From an uncultured Planctomycetota bacterium (GTDB lineage Bacteria; Planctomycetota; Phycisphaerae; Sedimentisphaerales; Anaerobacaceae), in contig CAIYOL010000038.1 in the NCBI GenBank assembly GCA_903927855.1, forward strand, positions 1 through 5,320: 5,320 bases of DNA. Direction: 5' to 3'. The notes under the pieces are model-generated. The model was not told the DNA's origin. It saw only the letters and a list, made by a program, of their open reading frames with translations, and ran no database searches. Position 1 is the stretch's first letter. Each line of letters opens with the position of its first letter. This document shows positions 1 to 5,316 of this stretch, piece after piece. A program made the position numbers and the translations under genes.

Positions 1-1
1 G

Positions 2-1498
2 AGCATTTATATTACCGAATACTTAGAGGATAGTTTTAACCTGCATACTTTTGCCTCTGAGAAGTTGTTAAAAAAACAGGGGCAGCTGTTTGCGGTAAAA
101 AAGCAGCTTACCCATCAGCTCGCCGCCATATTGGCAATGCTTCATAAAAACGGCCTGTGGCACAGAGATTCAAAAGCAACTAACTTTATCGTTTGCAAAA
201 ACGCTGACGACAAATACAAAGTATTACTCACCGACGTTGACGGAATAAAGCCGTATTTCCTGCAGCAAAGAAGCCAACGGTTTCGTTCTCTCTGGCATCT
301 TGCCGCATCGCTCCTTTCAATATCTTCCGTCAACCGGACCGATTACCTTCGGTTTTTTTCAGCTTATTGCAATCTTACAGGCCTGCCAGTCTCACAGCGC
401 CGCGAGATTTACCGTGAATTGTCAGACAAAGCCAAAGCTAAACATCGCCGTTCTGCGATGAAAAACATTCTGATAATCAAGCCCAGCTCGCTGGGTGACG
501 TAGTTTTAGCCTTGCCGGCCCTTTCCGCCCTGCGCAGAAGCTTTCCCCAGGCAAAGATTAGCTGGTTTGTCCGTCCGGAGTTCGCGCCGCTTCTTAAAAA
601 TCACCCGGATTTAACTGAAGTAATTCTCTTTGACCGCAAGTTTCTCGGCAAGGCATTGTTTAATCCGCGTGCGATGGCTGCTCTGCTGTCGCTTATTTGG
701 CGGCTTAATCGCGGTAAATTCGACGCTGTATTCGACATGCAGGGTCTTTTCCGGACTGCTTCTTTATCGTGGCTGTCCGGCTGCAGAAAACGCTTCGGGA
801 TGGCAGACGCCGGAGAATTTGCCCATCTCTTTTACACGCATAAGGTTAAACAGGATAGAGATAGTATCCATTTAGTCGATTACTACCTCAAAATTGTCCA
901 GGCCGCCGGTGCTCGTAAAACAGATGTGCAATTTTTGCTGCCGGTAGACCCTGCCGCCGCTGGTGCGGTTAAGAGATTACTGTCATCACAAGGTATTAAC
1001 GGCAATTACGCTTGTTTTGTCCCCACCTCCGCCCACGAGGACAAATGCTGGCCGGTTGAGCGTTTTGCTGCTTTGGCTGATAAAGTTTCTCGAGAGTTTC
1101 ATCTTTCTATAATTGCTACCGGTGCGGCTTCCGAAAAGAGCACCGTAGAAAGGTTGAAAAATCTTGCCAATGTCCCGATAGTAAATTTCGCCGGTGCGAC
1201 TTCCATCAGCGAGTTGGTTGCCTTGCTGAATGGAGCCAAACTGGTGGTAAGCAATGATACCGGCCCAGGCCACATTGCCGCTGCTTTGGGTGTGCCGGTT
1301 GTTTTGATATTCGGCCCGACCAATCCCGCAAGGGTGCACCCCTATAACCGGCCCGAATGTGCAGTTGCGGTCGAACCCGACAGCAGGGGGATGAAAGCCG
1401 ACAGTTACGACCCAAAGCATAATATTAAAGCTATAACGGTTGATGAGATTTATCAAAAGGTATGTGAGCAGCTTAATAGTCACTCGAACGTAACGTAA
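2..1498 (+). CDS. LPS-core kinase (C-terminal part) fused in frame to GT9 heptosyltransferase-like domain; 5' end outside window
   Basis: The frame is open from base 2, so the gene starts upstream; TTG 65 is only the first possible start codon in the window. 498 residues are visible (numbered from base 2). Residues 1 to about 150 resemble the LPS kinase / WaaP-KdkA-InaA family. They show a protein-kinase-like catalytic loop HRDSKATN (54-61), a metal-site segment LTDVDG (D78) in the DFG position, and the family-typical RTDYLRFF segment near 112. Residues 153-498 form a full-length GT9 domain (346 aa, normal for WaaC/WaaF). It has the N-terminal motif KPSSLGD (160-166, with the likely catalytic Asp 166) and the donor-site motif NDTGPGH (418-424) followed by FGPTNP (437-442). 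Expected roles are phosphorylation of, and heptose-type sugar transfer to, the LPS inner core at the cytoplasmic membrane face. An ATG at 458 sits exactly where a separate GT9 gene would start, but there is no stop before it and no convincing Shine-Dalgarno. I therefore read a fusion. The sugar and acceptor specificities cannot be told. Confidence 0.85.
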   Translation, partial: SIYITEYLEDSFNLHTFASEKLLKKQGQLFAVKKQLTHQLAAILAMLHKNGLWHRDSKATNFIVCKNADDKYKVLLTDVDGIKPYFLQQRSQRFRSLWHLAASLLSISSVNRTDYLRFFSAYCNLTGLPVSQRREIYRELSDKAKAKHRRSAMKNILIIKPSSLGDVVLALPALSALRRSFPQAKISWFVRPEFAPLLKNHPDLTEVILFDRKFLGKALFNPRAMAALLSLIWRLNRGKFDAVFDMQGLFRTASLSWLSGCRKRFGMADAGEFAHLFYTHKVKQDRDSIHLVDYYLKIVQAAGARKTDVQFLLPVDPAAAGAVKRLLSSQGINGNYACFVPTSAHEDKCWPVERFAALADKVSREFHLSIIATGAASEKSTVERLKNLANVPIVNFAGATSISELVALLNGAKLVVSNDTGPGHIAAALGVPVVLIFGPTNPARVHPYNRPECAVAVEPDSRGMKADSYDPKHNIKAITVDEIYQKVCEQLNSHSNVT

Positions 1499-1545
1499 TA
1501 CCAAGGGCGGAAATGCTCATTCGTAAACGTATGCGAAATCGTATA
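1430..1545 (+). repeat. Direct repeat, left copy (GT9 3' end plus downstream flank)
   Basis: This segment covers the last 22 codons of the GT9 gene, its TAA stop and 47 bp beyond. It aligns without gaps to 5136-5251 with about 5 mismatches in 116 positions. Similarity stops abruptly on both sides. The non-coding flank is as conserved as the coding part, so this is a DNA duplication and not selection on the protein alone. Confidence 0.9.
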
Positions 1546-1557
1546 TTCGCTCTGTAA
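1513..1557 (+). other. 14-codon mini-frame after the GT9 gene, possible truncated gene start
   Basis: The frame ATG 1513 to TAA 1555 encodes MLIRKRMRNRIFAL. AAGG (1503-1506) lies 6 nt upstream as a possible ribosome site, and the frame starts 14 bp after the GT9 stop. The very basic start resembles the N-terminus of membrane-anchored enzymes that often follow GT9 genes, such as LpxL-type acyltransferases, but this is a weak resemblance. The first nine codons recur at 5219, and each copy then runs into different sequence. It may be the start of a former downstream operon gene that was cut off, a leader peptide, or chance. Confidence 0.25.
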
Positions 1558-1562
1558 CGCAA

Positions 1563-1591
1563 TTGACATTTATCCGAATAAACCCTAATAT
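1563..1591 (+). promoter_or_regulatory. Sigma-70-type promoter for the first GT-C-like gene
   Basis: A perfect TTGACA (1563-1568) is followed after 17 bp by TAATAT (1586-1591). An overlapping TATAAC starts at 1589. It lies about 30 bp upstream of the start codon, and the -35 box and spacing are kept in the duplicated unit. Transcription would begin around 1598, leaving a leader of about 25 nt. Confidence 0.5.
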
Positions 1592-1621
1592 AACGCAGAA
1601 CATACACGGAGAAAGCCCATA

Positions 1622-3073
1622 ATGACTTATGCCAGGCCGATGCTCAAAAGGTGCAAAGTCGGACGAAGCAACTTTGCCGCCCCATTTCTCGAAACCCTTC
1701 AGCCCTGTAAAACAAAAGATATCCTCATCGGCCTTATAATCTTTCTGGCGGCCTTCGCTGTCTTTGCTTCTTTGAACACGGAAGCTCTTGCAAATGGCGA
1801 TGCAGCGGTTTATTTGCAGCAGATGCAAAACCTCAATTTCACCGACAGGCCGGTACATCTCGGCTACTACCTGCTCGGTGCAGGATTTATCCGTCTCTTG
1901 CCCGGCTCCGACGACTATGCAGTAAATCTGATGAATTGTTTTCTCGGGGCCTTAAGTATTATGCTGGTTTACTTTATAACTTTTACTATTTGTCATAAAC
2001 ACATTCCAGCCATTGTTGCGAGCCTGCTGCTTTTTACACACTATATGTTCCTCGAGTATTCATTCTACGCCGAGGTATATATCCCGCAGGTTTGTTTCTT
2101 CCTCCTGTCGATTTTACTCTGGCTGCTGAACAAACCCATCCTTGCAGCCCTGTCGTTTCTCTTGTCTTTCTTAATAACACCGAGCGCGATTCTTGCCTTA
2201 CCCTGCTTTCTAATACTGCGGCCGCGCCTGCGTCCGCTTTTGCTGTTTTGTGCGATTTTCGCAATTTCCGCTGCTGTCATAATATTTCCGTTTCGTCAGT
2301 CTTATTTCTTTGGCAGTCGCGGCCTGTTCGAGGCTGCCAGTCGCCCCTTCAATCTCGGCTGGGCTCTGTTCAAAGAAGGCCGTGAAATACTTTTCGGTTT
2401 TTTTCTCTGCGTACCACTTGTTGTTGCAGGATTGCTTGAAACTTTCGGCCGAAAAAAATTCCGACCCTTTGCCTTTGCTCTGCTTATACTCTGGCTTGTT
2501 ACCTTATTCTCTGCCGAAAAAATCAAAGACGTACCTCCTCAACTGCCTGCTTATGCGATGCTCTGTGTGGTTGGCGGCTTGGGATTTGGTCTAATCCTTA
2601 GAATCTTAGATAGCAAAATACACATCAAGTTTGCTGTTTATGCTGCTGTAATTTTTGCTGTCTTTATAAACAGTCTTTGCGCATTTAAAGGAACCTGGAG
2701 TTTCATCAAATACAATAACGTATATCGAAACACAGCTATCCAGATAAGCAGGGTTGCCGACCCTGGCTATCTTGTTTTGGGCAATTGGGATAAAGGCGTT
2801 CTTTTCGAGCATTACGTCTTTCAGAAATTATTTACGCCATACTGGATTAATCTCGAATGGCTTGATGGCGCCTGTGGCAGGGACCAGCAAGGTAAGTCGA
2901 TTGAAAAGCTGCGCCAAGCCGCTGCCGCACACCGACAGATATGGCTGCTCGAATACCACCGTGTTGCTATGACAAACCTGCAGCAAAATGGCTATAAAAT
3001 AACCCGATTCGACTCTGCCCAATTCGACCCCGAAGGGTTAGTATCAATATACGTGGCAAATGCAGAAAAATAA
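1622..3073 (+). CDS. Polytopic membrane glycosyltransferase-like protein, GT-C fold, DUF2723/TMEM260-like (copy 1)
   Basis: This 483-residue protein has about 10-12 hydrophobic segments, starting with 34-51 and including about 102-123, 128-142, 154-188, 205-223, 256-272, 281-297, 310-328 and 335-355. A soluble tail of about 125 residues follows (356-483). The first extracytoplasmic loop carries NGDAAVYLQQ, with Asp 60 in the place of the conserved acidic residue of GT-C enzymes. RPVHLGYYLLG (76-86) and EYSFYAEVY (145-153) resemble the HPPGYPL-type and EVY segments of DUF2723/TMEM260 O-mannosyltransferase-like proteins. Such enzymes use polyprenyl-phosphate sugars and act on the outer face of the inner membrane. 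Start ATG 1622 is supported by GGAG at 1608-1611 (10 nt spacing) and by conservation of the same start in the paralogue. The gene lies 123 bp downstream of the kinase-GT9 gene and has its own promoter. Donor and acceptor are unknown, and PMT_2 (GT39/GT83) is an alternative family. The membrane GT-C reading is fairly safe; the family name is less so. Confidence 0.75.
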   Translation: MTYARPMLKRCKVGRSNFAAPFLETLQPCKTKDILIGLIIFLAAFAVFASLNTEALANGDAAVYLQQMQNLNFTDRPVHLGYYLLGAGFIRLLPGSDDYAVNLMNCFLGALSIMLVYFITFTICHKHIPAIVASLLLFTHYMFLEYSFYAEVYIPQVCFFLLSILLWLLNKPILAALSFLLSFLITPSAILALPCFLILRPRLRPLLLFCAIFAISAAVIIFPFRQSYFFGSRGLFEAASRPFNLGWALFKEGREILFGFFLCVPLVVAGLLETFGRKKFRPFAFALLILWLVTLFSAEKIKDVPPQLPAYAMLCVVGGLGFGLILRILDSKIHIKFAVYAAVIFAVFINSLCAFKGTWSFIKYNNVYRNTAIQISRVADPGYLVLGNWDKGVLFEHYVFQKLFTPYWINLEWLDGACGRDQQGKSIEKLRQAAAAHRQIWLLEYHRVAMTNLQQNGYKITRFDSAQFDPEGLVSIYVANAEK

Positions 3074-3108
3074 GACAGACTGAAACACCAAATTTTGTCG
3101 CCGGCACC

Positions 3109-3186
3109 GACCCGAAACACGATATTAAAACTGTAACGCTCGATGAGGTTTATCAAAAAGTGTGTGAGCAACTGAATTGCCAATAG
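3109..3186 (+). pseudogene. Remnant of a GT9 gene 3' end (middle copy)
   Basis: The frame gac 3109 to tag 3184 encodes DPKHDIKTVTLDEVYQKVCE and then QLNCQ. It matches the last residues of the GT9 domain (from base 1409, offset 1700) at about 18 of 24 codons, with the stop codon near the same place. No GT9 sequence is recognisable upstream of 3109, where the frame runs into the end of the first GT-C-like gene. The segment is therefore a scar of a lost GT9 copy and cannot be a working gene. It is more diverged from the live copy than the right-hand scar, including at synonymous positions. Confidence 0.8.
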
Positions 3187-3193
3187 ACTTGAT

Positions 3194-3286
3194 TTAGGCC
3201 TTTTCTGTACTCCGTATTCTATCTCTCAGAAGTTTAATAGGCAATAATCCGTTGTAAATATCCTTGATTGATAGCAGTCCCAAAAC
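3194..3286 (-). pseudogene. Possible 3' tail of an opposite-strand gene, CBS-domain-like
   Basis: Read on the minus strand, this stretch encodes about 30 residues ending in a TAA at 3196-3194. It includes LGLLSIKDIYNGLL, a pattern much like the end of a CBS domain (G-L/I-x-S/T-x-x-D). The open frame continues rightwards only into the antisense of the duplicated promoter and gene, where the similarity stops. The unique part is exactly the sequence between the GT9 scar and the duplication boundary at 3286. It is short, so this may be chance. Confidence 0.25.
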
Positions 3287-4833
3287 TCTGTAACGCAATT
3301 GACATTTATCCGAACAAACCTTAGTATACCGCAGAATATACACGGAGAAAGCCCATAATGACTTATGCCAGGCCGATGCTCGAAAGGTACAAAGTCGGAC
3401 TAAACAACTTTGCCGCCCCATTTCTCGAAACCCTTCAGCCCTGTAAAACAAAAGATATTCTCATCGGCCTTATAATCTTTCTGACGGCCTTTGCCGTTTT
3501 TGCCTCTTTGAGCACAGAAGCTTTTTTTAATGGCGATGCGGCGGTTTATCTGCAACAGATGCAAAACCTCAATTTCACCGACAGGCCGGTACACCTCGGC
3601 TACTACTTACTCGGTGCAGGATTCATCCGTCTCTTACCCGGCTCCGACGACCGTGCAATAAATCTGATGAATTGTTTTCTCGGCGCCTTAAGCATTATGC
3701 TGGTTTACTTTATAACTTTTACTATTTGTCATAAACACATTCCAGCCATTGTTGCGAGCCTGCTGCTTTTTACACACTATATGTTCTTCGAGTATTCAAT
3801 CTACGCCGAGGTATATATCCCGGAGGTTTGTTTTTTTCTTCTGTCGATTTTGCTCTGGCTGCTGAACAAACCCATCCTTGCAGCCCTGTCATTTCTCTTA
3901 TCTTTCTTAATAACACCAAGTGCGATTCTTGCTTTACCCTGCTTTCTAATACTGCGATCCCGTTTGCGTCCGCTTCTGCTGTTCTGTGCAATTTTCGCAA
4001 TTTCTGCTGCTGTTATGATATTTCCGGTCCGTCAGTCTTATTTCTTTGGTAGCCGCGGCCTGTTCGATGCCGCCAATCGTTCCTTCAATCTCAGTTGGGC
4101 GTTGAGCAAAGAAGGCTGCGAAATACTTTATGGCTTTTCTTTCTGCATACCACTTGTCGTTGCAGGATTGTTTGAAATTTTCAGCCGAAAACAATTCCGG
4201 CCCTTCGCCTTTGCTCTGCTTATACTATGGCTTATTACCTTGTTCTCTGCCGAAAAAATCCAGGACGTACCTCCTCAACTGCCTGCTTATGCGATGCTCT
4301 GCGTGGTTGGCGGTCTGGGACTCGGCCTGCTCCTGAGAATTTTAGACAACAGAACACACCTCCGGTTTATTATTCCTGTCGCACTAATTGCTGTAATTAC
4401 TGCTATCTTTATAAGCGGTTTTTGCGCATTTACAGGAGTCCGGATTTTCATCAAAGACAATACCGCATATCGAAACGCAGCTATCCAGATAAGCAAGGTT
4501 GCCGACCCCGACTATCTTGTTTTGGGCAACTGGGACAGAGGCATTCTTTTCGAGCATTACGTCTTCCATAAATTATTCACGCCATACTGGATTAATCTTG
4601 AATGGCTTGATGGCACCTGTGGCCGGGATCAGCAGGACGAGTCGATTAAAAAGTTCAATCAGGCCGTTGCCGCACACCGACAGATGTGGTTGCTCGAATA
4701 CCACCGTGTTGCTATGACAAACCTGCAGAAAAACGGCTATGAAATAACCGGACTCATCAGTTCTGCCCAATTCAACCCTGAAGAGTTAATATCAATATAC
4801 GTAGCAAATGCAAAAGGATATGACAAACAGAAA
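3286..4833 (+). repeat. Tandem duplication unit, copy 2 (promoter, leader and GT-C-like gene)
   Basis: This is the second copy of the unit that starts at 1550. The first half of the gene is much more alike than the second half. A stretch of 93 bp (3694-3786 versus 1958-2050) is identical, including every synonymous position. Four codons are gained relative to copy 1: three in a hydrophobic segment around 4370-4410 and one near 4760. Confidence 0.9.
3299..3327 (+). promoter_or_regulatory. Sigma-70-type promoter for the second GT-C-like gene
   Basis: TTGACA (3299-3304), a 17 bp spacer and TAGTAT (3322-3327) form the duplicated counterpart of the promoter at 1563. The -35 box is unchanged, while the -10 region differs at two or three bases, so the two genes could be expressed at different strengths. 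Confidence 0.45.
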
Positions 4834-4869
4834 CCACTGAACAAAAGCCGTTACATAATCCGTCGCTGA
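3358..4869 (+). CDS. Polytopic membrane glycosyltransferase-like protein, GT-C fold, DUF2723/TMEM260-like (copy 2)
   Basis: This 503-residue paralogue of the preceding gene is about 93% identical over the first 205 residues and clearly lower after that, roughly 85% overall by eye. The putative active-site loop NGDAAVYLQQ (Asp 60), RPVHLGYYLLG and AEVY (150-153) are kept, as is most of the soluble tail, for example GNWDRG and CGRDQQ. Changes cluster in the last hydrophobic segments and the following loop (about residues 331-375), where three codons are inserted. The start ATG 3358 has GGAG at 3344-3347, as in copy 1. The C-terminus is 16 residues longer: the codon aligned with the TAA of copy 1 is TAT here, and translation runs on to TGA 4867 through a basic tail ending RYIIRR. 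The role is presumably transfer of a sugar from a lipid carrier outside the inner membrane, perhaps with a shifted acceptor. A terminator follows closely. Function is inferred from fold and context only. Confidence 0.75.
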   Translation: MTYARPMLERYKVGLNNFAAPFLETLQPCKTKDILIGLIIFLTAFAVFASLSTEAFFNGDAAVYLQQMQNLNFTDRPVHLGYYLLGAGFIRLLPGSDDRAINLMNCFLGALSIMLVYFITFTICHKHIPAIVASLLLFTHYMFFEYSIYAEVYIPEVCFFLLSILLWLLNKPILAALSFLLSFLITPSAILALPCFLILRSRLRPLLLFCAIFAISAAVMIFPVRQSYFFGSRGLFDAANRSFNLSWALSKEGCEILYGFSFCIPLVVAGLFEIFSRKQFRPFAFALLILWLITLFSAEKIQDVPPQLPAYAMLCVVGGLGLGLLLRILDNRTHLRFIIPVALIAVITAIFISGFCAFTGVRIFIKDNTAYRNAAIQISKVADPDYLVLGNWDRGILFEHYVFHKLFTPYWINLEWLDGTCGRDQQDESIKKFNQAVAAHRQMWLLEYHRVAMTNLQKNGYEITGLISSAQFNPEELISIYVANAKGYDKQKPLNKSRYIIRR

Positions 4870-5142
4870 TTTGCCCGATGCACCTCCTGCGGGAAGCGAT
4901 ACCCGCTTTTTTCTTATAACTCCGGTCCAGGTACTTTTTCATCTTTGGGTGCTGTTGAAATTACTCTCGAAAGAACATACGGCTTTGTAAGCGTTCTATG
5001 GGATAATCAGGTGATGTTAACAGGCCACAGCAACTCGGTTGTTGATAAGTTAGAATTAATATATGGTAAAGACCATTATCCCGGCGGAAATTTGGGCGTT
5101 CTGTCCATTGATATGTCTCCGCCGTCCCCGAACCAGCTATAA
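4870..5142 (+). other. Unrecognised open stretch, possible gene remnant
   Basis: After the TGA of copy 2 the same frame stays open for about 90 codons to TAA 5140-5142. A TTG at 4945 would give 65 residues starting MGAVEITLERTYGFVSVLWD and ending PPSPNQL. There is no ATG with a good ribosome site, and a terminator hairpin lies inside its 5' part. Its last bases overlap the right-hand GT9 scar in another frame. The alternation of hydrophobic and polar residues in EITLERTYGFVSVLWDNQVML looks beta-rich and could be a piece of a real protein, but I recognise no family. It most likely represents a fragment caught at a rearrangement junction. Confidence 0.25.
4889..4915 (+). terminator. Rho-independent terminator after the second GT-C-like gene
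   Basis: Stem GCGGG (4889-4893) pairs with CCCGC (4902-4906) around an 8 nt loop and is followed directly by six T, then CTT. It begins 20 bp after the stop codon. The stem is only 5 bp but all G-C. Nothing equivalent follows the first copy. Confidence 0.6.
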
Positions 5143-5204
5143 CGCTCGATGAGGTTTATCAAAAGGTATGTGAGCAGCTTAATAGTCGCTCGAACGTAAC
5201 GTAA
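5136..5204 (+). pseudogene. Remnant of a GT9 gene 3' end (right copy)
   Basis: The codons gct 5136 to taa 5202 encode AITLDEVYQKVCEQLNSRSN and then VT. This equals the last residues of the live GT9 domain except for a few substitutions. Upstream of 5136 the similarity ends and this frame belongs to no recognisable GT9 sequence. It cannot encode a functional protein by itself. Confidence 0.85.
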
Positions 5205-5251
5205 TACCAAGGGCGGAAATGCTCATTCGTAAACGTATGCGAAATCATATA
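5136..5251 (+). repeat. Direct repeat, right copy (GT9 3' end plus downstream flank)
   Basis: This is the gapless partner of 1430-1545 with about 5 differences. Together the two copies bracket roughly 3.7 kb containing both GT-C-like genes. After 5251 the sequence diverges from the left copy and no promoter like that at 1563 follows. Confidence 0.9.
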
Positions 5252-5302
5252 AAGGGGGTGCGGGGAAAAATTCAATCCCAATTGCCTATTGCAAGTTATT
5301 AA
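5219..5302 (+). other. Second copy of the mini-frame start, 27 codons
   Basis: ATG 5219 starts MLIRKRMRNH, nine residues identical to the mini-frame at 1513, then continues differently to TAA 5300. The same AAGG site precedes it. It is too short and atypical to call a gene. Its value is in showing that the sequence right after the GT9 stop was duplicated too and then broken at different points. Confidence 0.2.
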
Positions 5303-5316
5303 GTGATGCTTATACT
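5289..5316 (+). promoter_or_regulatory. Weak candidate promoter at the right edge
   Basis: TTGCAA (5289-5294) and TATACT (5311-5316) are separated by 16 bp. The -10 box is close to consensus and the -35 box fits 4 of 6. It would serve a gene beyond the window. AT-rich sequence makes a chance match quite possible. Confidence 0.2.

Larger units (their letters stand above)
1550..3085 (+). repeat. Tandem duplication unit, copy 1 (promoter, leader and GT-C-like gene)
   Basis: Similarity to the second unit begins sharply at CTCTGTAACG (1550 versus 3286, offset 1736). It runs through the promoter, the ribosome site and the whole membrane-protein gene, fading just after its stop. The offset rises to 1748 at the 3' end because copy 2 carries four extra codons. 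Confidence 0.9.

Noticed and set aside
458..1498. Annotating the GT9 domain as a separate gene starting at ATG 458
   Set aside because: The upstream kinase frame enters it without a stop and no clear ribosome site precedes the ATG. Kept as an alternative inside the fusion entry.
986..1504. Long minus-strand frame of 172 codons opposite the GT9 domain
   Set aside because: It is a shadow of the GT9 coding sequence, whose motifs are clear. It has no recognisable protein features of its own.
1517..1858. Minus-strand frame of 113 codons over the promoter and start of the first GT-C-like gene, with a partner at 3400-3594
   Set aside because: It recurs only because the underlying DNA is duplicated. 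It lies antisense to a well-supported gene and covers its promoter.
2092..2385. Plus-strand alternative frames inside both GT-C-like genes (2092-2385, 3828-4052, 4227-4571)
   Set aside because: They are out-of-frame shadows rich in Ser, Cys and Leu from the hydrophobic coding sequence, and they are not conserved as proteins between the copies.
3097..3111. GTCG...CGAC inverted repeat after the first GT-C-like gene as a terminator
   Set aside because: The stem is only 4 bp and no T run follows. It lies at the edge of the GT9 scar.
4867..4906. Selenocysteine readthrough of TGA 4867, since the frame stays open beyond and a hairpin follows
   Set aside because: The hairpin is directly followed by a T run, as in a terminator. 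Family similarity already ends before the TGA, and the loop lacks the features of bacterial SECIS elements.
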